Below the pieces are notes generated by a model. It searched no databases. It saw nothing but the letters and a program-made list of their open reading frames with translations, and was not told the origin of the DNA. Below are positions 26,847-35,093 of a stretch of 58,393 bases of DNA, one piece after another; the stretch's first letter is position 1; the number at the start of each line of letters is the position of its first letter. Source of the stretch: Gardnerella coleohominis (GTDB taxonomy: Bacteria; Actinomycetota; Actinomycetes; Actinomycetales; Bifidobacteriaceae); NCBI RefSeq assembly GCF_002896555.1, contig NZ_MNLH01000007.1, positions 1 through 58,393 of the forward strand, in the 5' to 3' direction. A program made the position numbers and the translations under genes.

Positions 26847-29357
26847 ATGAAGATTTGTAGCCGTTGTAAAGCAGAGAACAAGGACGTTGCTAATTTTTGC
26901 CGTGAATGTGGTAACAAACTTGAGGCAGCTACTGTAAACAGTTTTAGCCAGCAAAATAACCGTACTCCGAATAATCGTACGCAGAATAATAATCAACGTG
27001 TTAATAGCCAGGCTAATAATAGCCAGTCTAATGGCGGTCAGTTTAATAATGGCCAATTTAATAACGGTGGCCAATTTAATGGCGGTCAATTTAATGGCGG
27101 TCAATTTAGCAACGGCCGCACTGCTGTTCAGACTAATGGGCAGGCTGCTGTTCAGGCTAATGGACAGGCTGATGGTCAGACTAACGGTAAGAAAAAGGGC
27201 ATATTTAGTGGCTGGTTTAATTCCAAAGATAAAGAGCAGGCTAATAATTCCCAGGCTAATGCTCAGGATAATGTAAGCAACAATAGCAATCAACTTCAGA
27301 ATCAACCTTATCAACAAGTTAATTTCCAGGCTCAAGGTCAGCCTCAGAATCAGCCTCAGTCTAATTATCGACCTCAGACGCAGCGTCAAACTAACGCTCA
27401 GCCTCAGACGCAATCTCAATATAGGCAGCCGGCTCAATCAGTTTCTCAATATGGTCAGCCTCAGAATTATGCACAGTCTAATGGGCAGGCTCAGCAGCAA
27501 GCTAATGCTCAGCAGCATGCTCAAAACCAGCAGAATGCTCAGCCTCAGTATGCTAAGCCGCAGAATCAGGCGCAGCCTCAATATAATCAAGCTCAGAATC
27601 AGCCTCAATTTGCTCAGCGCTCAATGAATAAGCCTAATGAGCAGGTTCGTTCGCAAGGTCAGCCTCAGAATTATGCACAGGCTAATGGGCAGGCTCAGCC
27701 ACAGCCGCAGACTCAGGCTCAGGCGCAGCAACAGGCTAATTCTTATCGCCAAAATCAGCAGAATGTTCAGGCTCAGGCGAGATCTCAATATCAGCAGCAG
27801 CCTCAGAATCAGGCTCAGCAGAATACTCAGCCGCAGACTCAAAATCAACCTCAGTATGGTCGTATGCAGGCTCAAAACCAGCCTCAATATACTCAGCCGC
27901 AGAATCAGGCGCAGCCTCAAAATAATTATCCGCAGTATAATAACGTTCAATTTAATAACGGCAATCGCGCTCGTGAAAATAATGCATTTGAGGAATATAA
28001 ATCTCCTGTGAATAATAATTCTTCTAATGTAAGAGCAGAAAATGATTCTGCAAATACATTAAGTAAATTGGTTTCAGAAAGTGAACAATTAGAGGATTCT
28101 TCAAATAAGAGCTTTAATTTCGAGGATTCAAATACTAATAGAAGCACAGCGGATGCTGTTTATACTCCGGTTTCGAATATAAGCGCTCCAAAGCTTGCTG
28201 ATATTCAATCCGAGAATAATTTTGGTACAAATTTTGAGGCATATAAGCAAAACAATGTGTTTGAGGAGCCTAAGTTTGAGGAACCTAAGGTTGAGGAACC
28301 TAAGGTTGAATTTGCTGAGGATTCTAAGTCTACGAGTGATTATGTTCCTAAGTTAGATATTAGCGAAGAACCTGAGAGTGATATCGTTGAGGAATCTAAA
28401 GTAGAACCTGCATATGAGCCTAAGTCTACGAGTGATTATGTTCCAAAGTTAGATATTACTGAGGAACCTGAGGATGATATTAAAGAGGAGCCTAAGCCTC
28501 AATTTACTGAGGAGCCTAAGTCTCAATTTATTGATGAGCCTAAGGTTGAGGAGCTTAAGCCTCAGGTTGAAGAGTTGAAGGCTGAAGAGCCTATGACTCA
28601 GGTTGAAGAGCCTAAGGTTGAATTTGATGAGGATCATCAGACTGAAGAGTCTAAAACTCAGGTTGAAGAACCTAAGCTTAAGGTTGAAGAGTTAAAAGTT
28701 GAAGAACCTAAGGTTAAGACTGAAGAGTCGCCTAAAGCTGAGGCTAAACCACAAGTAACGAATGCTCAACCACAGTCTCAGAACGTTCAGTCACAAGTAC
28801 AGGCTAAACCTCAAGAAAAGCCTCAGGCGCAGCCGCAGAATCAGCTTCAGGTTCAAAATCAGCAGAATGTTCAGCCACAACAGCAGTTCTATGGCCAGCA
28901 AACAACTCAATATTACGGTCAGCAAGAACAATATTATGGCCAGCAAACTCAGTTCTATGGTCAAAATACTTATGGGCCACAGTACGGTCAGCAGGCTTAT
29001 TACATACCGTATCCGTATGACCAGCAATACGGCCAGCAGTATGGTCAGCCTTATGGCCAACAATACGGCCAGCAGTATGGTCAACAACAAGCTGTTCAAC
29101 CTTATGGCCAACAACCTTATGGCCAGCAGCCTTATGGTCAGCAGCCTTATGGTCAGCAGTATGGTCAACAACAATATGACCAGCCTGAATATGGTCAGCC
29201 GTACAGAGAGCCATATAGCCAGCCGAAAAATGACCAGCCATATGGTCAACCATATGAGCAACGTCCGGGTCAGCCTTATGGCCAGCCTTATACCGAGCCG
29301 TATAGTAAGCCGGAAGATAACAAGCCGTATGGCCAGCCGTTCAACAAGAAATCATAA
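26847..29357 (+). CDS. Zinc-ribbon protein with Gln/Asn-rich and Tyr-Gly-Gln repeat regions
   Basis: Function unknown. The start is set at 26847 because AAGGAG lies seven bases upstream and the zinc ribbon begins at once; an upstream ATG at 26805 has no such site. The product is 836 residues in four parts. (1) Residues 1-30: ribbon CSRCKAENKDVANFCRECG (two CxxC). (2) About 30-400: Gln/Asn-rich low complexity with GGQFN repeats; a short basic patch KKKGIFSGWF interrupts it near 120. (3) About 400-640: Asp/Glu/Lys-rich region with repeated VEEPK/EEPK and two copies of STSDYVPKLDI. (4) About 640-836: Tyr/Gln/Gly/Pro-rich tail with PYGQQ repeats encoded by near-identical 15-bp units. No signal peptide, membrane helix or catalytic motif is seen, so it is probably cytoplasmic and disordered. 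Confidence 0.8.
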   Translation: MKICSRCKAENKDVANFCRECGNKLEAATVNSFSQQNNRTPNNRTQNNNQRVNSQANNSQSNGGQFNNGQFNNGGQFNGGQFNGGQFSNGRTAVQTNGQAAVQANGQADGQTNGKKKGIFSGWFNSKDKEQANNSQANAQDNVSNNSNQLQNQPYQQVNFQAQGQPQNQPQSNYRPQTQRQTNAQPQTQSQYRQPAQSVSQYGQPQNYAQSNGQAQQQANAQQHAQNQQNAQPQYAKPQNQAQPQYNQAQNQPQFAQRSMNKPNEQVRSQGQPQNYAQANGQAQPQPQTQAQAQQQANSYRQNQQNVQAQARSQYQQQPQNQAQQNTQPQTQNQPQYGRMQAQNQPQYTQPQNQAQPQNNYPQYNNVQFNNGNRARENNAFEEYKSPVNNNSSNVRAENDSANTLSKLVSESEQLEDSSNKSFNFEDSNTNRSTADAVYTPVSNISAPKLADIQSENNFGTNFEAYKQNNVFEEPKFEEPKVEEPKVEFAEDSKSTSDYVPKLDISEEPESDIVEESKVEPAYEPKSTSDYVPKLDITEEPEDDIKEEPKPQFTEEPKSQFIDEPKVEELKPQVEELKAEEPMTQVEEPKVEFDEDHQTEESKTQVEEPKLKVEELKVEEPKVKTEESPKAEAKPQVTNAQPQSQNVQSQVQAKPQEKPQAQPQNQLQVQNQQNVQPQQQFYGQQTTQYYGQQEQYYGQQTQFYGQNTYGPQYGQQAYYIPYPYDQQYGQQYGQPYGQQYGQQYGQQQAVQPYGQQPYGQQPYGQQPYGQQYGQQQYDQPEYGQPYREPYSQPKNDQPYGQPYEQRPGQPYGQPYTEPYSKPEDNKPYGQPFNKKS
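28900..29345. repeat. Tandem repeats encoding the YGQ-rich tail
   Basis: Short units encoding YGQQ, PYGQQ and PYGQP recur through the 3' end of the gene. The clearest array is 15-bp units (ccttatggccagcag and variants) at about 29099-29158. All units are multiples of three, so expansion or loss changes protein length without a frameshift. Confidence 0.85.
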
Positions 29358-29821
29358 TAAGAATTGTTGTTATAAATAGTCATTTAGTTGCATGTTGCGT
29401 TTTGCTGCAGGCGGTATTTGATTGTTTAAAATTATTCTGGTTATTTTAGATTTCTAATTTCAAAAACAGGTTTCTTTGGAATAATCCTTAGAAGCCTGTT
29501 TTTTTACAAATTTAGTTTCGCGTTGATTTCGCGTTACTTCAGTGTTAGTTCTGCGCCAGTCCATCGTTACTTTTGCACAATGCCAGCGCCGGTTCACTGT
29601 TAGTTCAGCATTAATTGCGATATTTTCTAGATTTAATAAAGGCATATAACTAGATCAAATAAATACGTATAACACCAAAATGTGTTATTAAACACATCTA
29701 CTATGAGCAGCCCACACATTCGTATAATATTGTTTCTGTTTTGAAATATTGATATAAGTTCTGTGATATTAACTATGAATATTTCAATGAATCAGCGTGT
29801 TTTGTTAAGAAAGTGGGGAAT
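29358..29821. other. Intergenic region between the YGQ-repeat gene and fhs
   Basis: It holds the terminator of the upstream gene (29464-29505) and, at about 29517-29615, imperfect repeats of the type gcgttacttcagtgttagttc. The fhs promoter and ribosome-binding site (aagtgggga) fill the rest. No gene is supported. Confidence 0.6.
29464..29505 (+). terminator. Terminator after the YGQ-repeat gene
   Basis: AAACAGG/TTTC pairs with GAAG/CCTGTTT around a short loop, followed by seven or more T residues. Confidence 0.85.
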
Positions 29822-31345
29822 ATGAGCATTCTTGAATCGTTTACAACTTCTTATGGTTTAGTTTCTAAGATTGACGCCTTTGGTTTTATGGATTATCTCA
29901 ACCAGCATCCTGATGAAGCACGTAAACATGGCAAAGTAATTCTTGTTACGGCTGATACTCCGCTTAAGGCTTCTCGTGGCGAAGGCAAAACAACTACTAC
30001 GATTGCTCTTGTAGACGCATTACGCAAGCGTGGAATTGATGCAGCTGCTGTTCTCCGTCAGCCAAGTATGGGCATTACTGCAGCTGGTTCTAAGGGCGGC
30101 GCTTCTGGTGGCGGTAAGGCTTCTCTTTCACATCCTGAATTGATTGATTGGGGATTGTGCGGAGAAATGGCTGCTATCGCAAGCGCGCAAAATCTGCTAG
30201 TTTCGTTCGCTGAAAAGGCTATTGACGAGGGAATATTAGATAAAATTTTGGTTCCACGCGTAAGCGAGGTTCCTTCTCGTTCTTTGAGAAGTATTGCGGT
30301 TGATTTTGGCAAAGGCACAGTTCCAGAGCGTGTTGTGTTAACTCCAACTTGCGAACTTATGCAAATTGTAGTGCTTTCAAGGAGCATGGAGGAGATTTCT
30401 AATCGCGTATCTTCTATGATTGCCGGTACGAAAGATGGTAATCCTGTTACTTTTGGCTCTTTTGTAGATTTGTGGCGTATTACCAATATGCTTTCAGACG
30501 CTGTAAAGCCTGTGAAGACTGAAACTGTAAACGGTTCTCCTATTTATGTTCATTGCGGCCCGTTTGCTAATGTTTCACTTGGAATCCCTAGCTTAATAAG
30601 CGTTGAAATGGCTTGTGCTGAGCATGACATTGTTATTGTTGAGGCTGGTTACGGCACTGATGCAGGTGCTCAAAAGTGGCTTGACATTGCGTCTCGCGAA
30701 TATGGTGCTCAATGGCCAACTGCTGCAGTTGTTGTTACTCGTGCAAGTACTTGGCGAGATGATAAGACTTTGGCATGGCGTTATCCATTCCATGTTGAGC
30801 ATCTTGAATCATTGCATATTCCTGCGTTCCCACTTATTAATTTGTGGGATGGCGAGGATGATCAGATTCCAGATTTGCTTAGTTATGCAAGTCTGCTTAA
30901 ATTCCGTAAGCCTATTATCGGCAACTTGTTCAGAGATGGCGGAGATGCTTTAGTAGAGCAGCTGGATGGGTTCGTGTCTGCTATTGATAGCGAGATTCCT
31001 GCTGTAAGAAGTCTTCCTGAAAGTCGTAGAGGCAAGTCGTTGCGCAATCGCATTGATTTATTATGCGAAGAATCATATGGAGTTCCATGTGATCGCGTAA
31101 TTGAAAAAGATGGTTTTGCGGATTCATTGTCCGAAGCTTTGGATTTATGCAATAAAGCTGGAGTTGTTTTTGATGATCTTGCTTTAGTTGCTGTAAAATC
31201 TCCTGCAACTATGACGGATGATGATCATAAGCTTGCAAATGAGCGTACAGTAACTTTGAAGAAAGTAGAAGTTCATGCTGGAGCTGGACTTGTGCAAGTC
31301 AATCTCACTTCTTCGCTAACTACGCCAATGCCGAAAATCGTGTGA
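29822..31345 (+). CDS. fhs: Formate-tetrahydrofolate ligase
   Basis: Makes 10-formyl-tetrahydrofolate from formate, ATP and tetrahydrofolate, supplying one-carbon units for purines and formyl-Met-tRNA. The P-loop is SRGEGKTTTTIALVDAL, with RQPSMGITAAGSKGGASGGG and WRITNMLSDAVKP as further family blocks. 507 residues from the ATG at 29822; a GTG at 29813 would add three residues but falls inside the ribosome-binding site. This is shorter than clostridial Fhs (~556). It is monocistronic, with a terminator right after it. Confidence 0.95.
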   Translation: MSILESFTTSYGLVSKIDAFGFMDYLNQHPDEARKHGKVILVTADTPLKASRGEGKTTTTIALVDALRKRGIDAAAVLRQPSMGITAAGSKGGASGGGKASLSHPELIDWGLCGEMAAIASAQNLLVSFAEKAIDEGILDKILVPRVSEVPSRSLRSIAVDFGKGTVPERVVLTPTCELMQIVVLSRSMEEISNRVSSMIAGTKDGNPVTFGSFVDLWRITNMLSDAVKPVKTETVNGSPIYVHCGPFANVSLGIPSLISVEMACAEHDIVIVEAGYGTDAGAQKWLDIASREYGAQWPTAAVVVTRASTWRDDKTLAWRYPFHVEHLESLHIPAFPLINLWDGEDDQIPDLLSYASLLKFRKPIIGNLFRDGGDALVEQLDGFVSAIDSEIPAVRSLPESRRGKSLRNRIDLLCEESYGVPCDRVIEKDGFADSLSEALDLCNKAGVVFDDLALVAVKSPATMTDDDHKLANERTVTLKKVEVHAGAGLVQVNLTSSLTTPMPKIV

Positions 31346-31391
31346 TATTAATCGTATGAAATATTAATCGTGTGATTTTCTTTTAAATATG

Positions 31392-31440
31392 AATAACGTC
31401 GTCAACACATATAAAGTGTGCGGGCGACGTTATTTTTTTA
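31392..31440 (+). terminator. Terminator after fhs
   Basis: AATAACGTCG and CGACGTTATT form a 10-bp stem with further pairing (AACAC/GTGTG) in the loop, followed by a T run. It also lies downstream of the convergent hydrolase gene and may act in both directions. Confidence 0.88.
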
Positions 31441-31542
31441 TGAATGTTATTTATGAATTTTGTTCACAAACGTTATTTATGAACGTTATTTACAAGCGTT
31501 TTTTACAAACGTTATTTTTATAAATGCTTTTTGCTTTTTACA

Positions 31543-32385
31543 TTATGCAAAAGTACGGCGTAGCCAATCGCAAGCAAGTCCAATCCACTGCTGTACCTCT
31601 GGCTGCACGAATTCAGGAATCACATTTCCGGAATCGTCGCGTTTAGAAGTCTCTTTAACAGCTAAAGCTAAACCGTGTGGGCCCTTCGGGAACAAGTGTG
31701 CTTCAACATTTACTCCTGCTTTAACGCAAGCATCCACGAACATAATTGAATTTTCAACTGGAACAACCTGATCTGTAACGGTTTGCCATATGAAAACAGG
31801 TGGCGTCTTGGAATCCACATGCTTTTCTAATGAAAGATCTTCAACAAGCTGCTCGCGCTTTTCTTCGCTAACATCTCCAAAAAGACGGTCGAATGTTGGC
31901 TTATGCGCGTATTTTCCAGCAGAAATAACAGGGTAAGCTAGCATAAGTGCATTTGGACGAACCTCGTCGGCTACGTATCCGTGAGCTTCTTCAATATCGT
32001 CGCTAACGCTTGTAGCCAAATTTGCAGCCACATGTCCGCCAGCTGAGAATCCGATGATAGCAATTTTCTTTGGATCCACATGCCATTCTTTTGCATTATT
32101 ACGAATCATGCTAATCGCTTCAGCTGCTTCTAAAAGTTGGGTTGGATGAGTGCTTGGAACAAGCGAGTAGCGTAAAACGAATGCGTGGAATCCTTCTGCT
32201 GTAAACTTCATTGCTATTGGCTCAGATTCTCGATTTGACGTGCGTAAGAATCCTCCGCCTGGAAGTATAAGAATAGCTGGGCGAATCTGCTTTACGTCAG
32301 TATCTGTGTTATCGTCTAAAACGTATCCCGTTAGTTGCGCAATGCTATCATCTGCGCCTTTGATTTCATGTTCAATAATTTTCAT
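31543..32385 (-). CDS. Alpha/beta hydrolase (acetyl-esterase/lipase type)
   Basis: Probable cytoplasmic carboxyl-ester hydrolase. The oxyanion region LILPGGGFLRTSNRES, the nucleophile elbow IIGFSAGGHVAANLA (GxSxGG) and the C-terminal PKGPHGLALA (catalytic His) with VTDQVVPVENS (catalytic Asp) complete a Ser-Asp-His triad. The pattern resembles feruloyl and acetyl-xylan esterase relatives. 280 residues with no signal peptide. A gaaagagata site precedes the ATG. Substrate unknown. It converges with fhs and diverges from rsmI. Confidence 0.88.
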   Translation of the reverse strand: MKIIEHEIKGADDSIAQLTGYVLDDNTDTDVKQIRPAILILPGGGFLRTSNRESEPIAMKFTAEGFHAFVLRYSLVPSTHPTQLLEAAEAISMIRNNAKEWHVDPKKIAIIGFSAGGHVAANLATSVSDDIEEAHGYVADEVRPNALMLAYPVISAGKYAHKPTFDRLFGDVSEEKREQLVEDLSLEKHVDSKTPPVFIWQTVTDQVVPVENSIMFVDACVKAGVNVEAHLFPKGPHGLALAVKETSKRDDSGNVIPEFVQPEVQQWIGLACDWLRRTFA

Positions 32386-32536
32386 AGTATCTCTTTCTTT
32401 TTCATAAAGTTACACTATTTATTTCAAGAATAATTCTAATCAAATACCTTGCTTTTTTAAGTGCGTTCTATATTAAATTCGTGTAGAGTTTTAATGAGAT
32501 TTAATGAGCTTTAGGATTTTATACGATTTTTTAAGT

Positions 32537-32580
32537 GATTTAAGTGATTTAAGTGATTTAAGTGATTTAAGTTATTTAAG
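32537..32580. repeat. 9-bp tandem repeat upstream of rsmI
   Basis: GATTTAAGT is repeated four times perfectly (32537-32572) with decayed copies on both sides. Looser gcttaaaagagt-type repeats follow to about 32650, close to the rsmI start. Confidence 0.9.
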
Positions 32581-32669
32581 AGCTTAAAAGAGTTTAAAAG
32601 GGCTTAAAAGAGTTCAAAGGCTTAAGGGCTTAATGTCTTAAAGACTTAAAGTATTTTTAGGGAGTTTAT

Positions 32670-33599
32670 ATGAGTGGCGAGGAATCTGATATTTTGCAAA
32701 GCGATTTGAAAGATGTTAAGTGCGGGAAAGTTGTACTTGCTGCTACTCCTATTGGAAACATGGGCGATGCTTCTTCTCGTTTGGTGCATCTTTTAGAGAC
32801 GGCGGATATTATCGCTGCAGAAGATACGCGTCGCTTGTATGATTTGGCGAATCGCTTGGAAGTGCGTGTTTCAGGGCGCGTTATTGCTTATCACGATCAT
32901 AATGAGCGAAATAAAGCCGATGGCTTACTTGATGATGTTGAAAAAGGCGCTACCGTATTAGTTGTGTCGGACGCCGGTATGCCTACTATTAATGATCCGG
33001 GCTTAGCTATTGTGCGTAGGGCAATTGAGCGTGGATTACCTGTTACGTGTGCTCCTGGGCCTAGCGCTGTTTTAGATGCTTTGGCGCTTTCGGGTTTGCC
33101 GACAGATCGTTTTTGCTATGAGGGATTCTTGCCTAGAAAATCCAGTGAGCGTAAGCAGCATTTGCGTTCGATTCGTAACGAGCGCAGAACTATTGTATTT
33201 TATGAAGCGCCACATCGCATTGAAGAATCTATGAAAGATATATGTGAGGTTATAGGAGCTAATCGCTCTATGGCGTTATGCCGTGAGCTGACTAAGGATT
33301 ATGAAGAAATCCGACGCGGAAGCGTTCGAGAAATCCTGGATGGCGTGCTACAGGATCCTCCGCGCGGCGAAATTGTGCTTGTTATTTCTGGAGTAAGTGA
33401 GGAAGAGGCTGAAAGTTCTGAAAATGTTGAAAATCTTAGTGTTAACCAGCTTGCTCAGCTTGCTATAGATTGCGCAAAATCAGAAAATATAAGGCTTAAA
33501 GATGCTATTTCGCGTGTTGTAGAAAGTAATCCTCGTATTGATGGATCTTTTGCGAATCGTAAACAAGTCTATGCCGAATGTCTTTCAATTAAAGAATAG
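32670..33599 (+). CDS. rsmI: 16S rRNA (cytidine-1402-2'-O)-methyltransferase
   Basis: Uses S-adenosylmethionine to methylate the ribose of C1402 in the ribosomal P site. The tetrapyrrole-methylase fold start VVLAATPIGNMGDASSRLV, then AAEDTRRLYDL, VSDAGMPTINDPG, APGPSAVLDALALSGLP and FYEAPHRIEESM are diagnostic. 309 residues. A gggag site precedes the ATG. No partner genes overlap it. Confidence 0.95.
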   Translation: MSGEESDILQSDLKDVKCGKVVLAATPIGNMGDASSRLVHLLETADIIAAEDTRRLYDLANRLEVRVSGRVIAYHDHNERNKADGLLDDVEKGATVLVVSDAGMPTINDPGLAIVRRAIERGLPVTCAPGPSAVLDALALSGLPTDRFCYEGFLPRKSSERKQHLRSIRNERRTIVFYEAPHRIEESMKDICEVIGANRSMALCRELTKDYEEIRRGSVREILDGVLQDPPRGEIVLVISGVSEEEAESSENVENLSVNQLAQLAIDCAKSENIRLKDAISRVVESNPRIDGSFANRKQVYAECLSIKE

Positions 33600-33750
33600 A
33601 ATCGCATATTTTTGCTGATAGTAGGGCTAGTGCTGTCGATAGTAAGGCCATTTCTGTAGATAGTAAGGTCAAGGTCATTTCTGTCGATTTCTCTAGATAG
33701 TAAAATCATTGCTTTAGATAGTAAAGCTATTGTTGCAAATGGCGACTTGC
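33600..33750. repeat. Degenerate repeats after rsmI
   Basis: Variants of gatagtaaggtcatttctgtc recur about six times between rsmI and the minus-strand gene ending at 33767. No clear terminator hairpin is visible. Confidence 0.7.
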
Positions 33751-33766
33751 ATATTATTTTGCTAAC

Positions 33767-34033
33767 TTATTTGATATTTCTATGCATATAGTCGTAGCTT
33801 TCGAAAAGCACATTAAAACTATGCCTTACGTCTGGGCCTCCCTGTTGAGAAATGTATTCTAATAATCTTGCGTCTGCAGAAGTGTTTGCAATAATCCATT
33901 TTCGTAAATGTGGAATATTCTGCGCAATATACCACAGTACTTCTTGACTGGTTTTTGGAGAGCAAGCGATATCTTCCGTTGGCATAATAGGAGGCTTAGG
34001 TGGAGTAAGTTTTTTGCTATTTATTTCGCTCAT
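33767..34033 (-). CDS. Small protein with a leucine-rich-repeat-variant (LRV) motif
   Basis: 88 residues. After a Pro/Lys-rich start (KKLTPPKPPIMP) the core resembles one unit of the LRV domain common in bifidobacterial proteins: a P-x-T start (SPKTSQEVLWYIAQNIPHLR), a WIIANTSADARLLEYI block and a closing GGPDVRHSF. LRV units usually mediate protein contacts in larger membrane-anchored proteins; here it stands almost alone. An agagga site lies six bases before the ATG. It is 51 bases downstream of the AbiEi-like gene on the same strand, so they are likely co-transcribed. The function is unknown. Confidence 0.7.
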   Translation of the reverse strand: MSEINSKKLTPPKPPIMPTEDIACSPKTSQEVLWYIAQNIPHLRKWIIANTSADARLLEYISQQGGPDVRHSFNVLFESYDYMHRNIK

Positions 34034-34084
34034 GATTTTTCCTCTTTTCCATCTTCCTCTTTTCCATCTTTTTTCTCTTTTTTC

Positions 34085-34843
34085 CTATTCATACTCGTGG
34101 TTGTTTTCTTCTTCGCGCTCGCAAATATTTTCATCTATGTAAAGTTGCATTATGCTTTCCAGCCATTCGCGAGCAGCTACAGAGCTTGGAAAATGGTGAT
34201 TGTCGTTTAAAATATTCGAGCAATCTTTGATATTAATCATGTAATTTTCCATAAGCGTATATATGGTTTTGTATCTAAGAGATTGCGTTATTTCCGACTC
34301 TGTTTGAGTGAGTGCTATATCGCATACTGTTCTTGTTGGAGTAGTAACTAATAAATTCCCGATTTTAACGCATTCTCCGTCAATAATTTTGCGCGTATAG
34401 ACGTGTATTGGGCGCCCGTGTGGTCTTGATCTATAGTGACTTTGTGAAAGCACGTCTAAAGTTACGGGGAATGATCCACCTAGCCAAATCCATGCAGATG
34501 TGTAAAGGCATGCAATAGTATTTTTAGGCAATAGTTCCTTTATTATTTCGCTTCTTCCTGCAACTGTTTTAGATTGTTTGTTTGAAAAGCCACTTTGATT
34601 ATCTAAATGTTTGAATATGCCTATTGTTCTTAATTTATTCATACACAAAGGCCCAGGTAGTGCTGAGCTATCTAGTATTGTTGGAAATCTCGTGTTTTCG
34701 GCGTTTTCTGAGTTTTCATTGTTTTTTGATTTTGAATTTATGGTCGTGATTGCTTTGAGTGCTAGTTCCTCAGCTGTTTTCGTATGTTTTTTGTGATTTC
34801 TTTGCAAAATCAAATTTTTGCTTGTGCTTTTCTTGTATATCAT
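34085..34843 (-). CDS. AbiEi-like putative antitoxin-family protein
   Basis: 252 residues. The middle resembles the AbiEi antitoxin C-terminal domain: ACLYTSAWIWLGGSFPVTLD, a basic stretch with YRSRPHGRPIHVYTRKI, then GNLLVTTPTRTVCDIA, a TxxRTxxDxA signature seen in AbiEi-like proteins. The N-terminal ~60 residues are Lys/Asn-rich and no winged helix is clear. No AbiEii nucleotidyltransferase toxin is adjacent, so it is an orphan if the assignment is right. The C-terminus is Glu-rich. A gagag site precedes the ATG. Homology by eye only. Confidence 0.55.
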   Translation of the reverse strand: MIYKKSTSKNLILQRNHKKHTKTAEELALKAITTINSKSKNNENSENAENTRFPTILDSSALPGPLCMNKLRTIGIFKHLDNQSGFSNKQSKTVAGRSEIIKELLPKNTIACLYTSAWIWLGGSFPVTLDVLSQSHYRSRPHGRPIHVYTRKIIDGECVKIGNLLVTTPTRTVCDIALTQTESEITQSLRYKTIYTLMENYMINIKDCSNILNDNHHFPSSVAAREWLESIMQLYIDENICEREEENNHEYE

Positions 34844-35093
34844 TTTTCTCTCAGTCTGTGTTTCTGCGTTTTTATAGAGTAAGCAGATTTATTGAGCTAC
34901 GCTAGCGCATGCTAAAAAATTGTGGATATGTGGATAATTGTCGCAGATTGTATAAATTCACAAATTATATTGCTTTACTTCGCGCATTTTGGCGGTTAAA
35001 TAAGATTTTAAGAACGTTATTATTTGTATTTTATTCATTGATTATTTGAATATTATTTATAAGTGTCCTCGCTGAACAAGATAATAATTGCCT

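Noticed and set aside
26814..27437. Long antisense frames opposite the Gln/Asn-rich gene (also near 27621-27950 and 28791-29261)
   Set aside because: They come from the repetitive base composition of the sense gene; the products are monotonous Ile/Leu/Arg/Ser strings with no ribosome-binding site.
29358..29463. Frameshifted C-terminal continuation (for example a membrane domain) of the YGQ-repeat protein
   Set aside because: No frame after the stop continues with a plausible domain, and a terminator follows within ~110 bases.
29460..29645. 61-residue minus-strand frame after the YGQ gene
   Set aside because: It spans a terminator and imperfect repeats, without ribosome-binding site or recognisable product.
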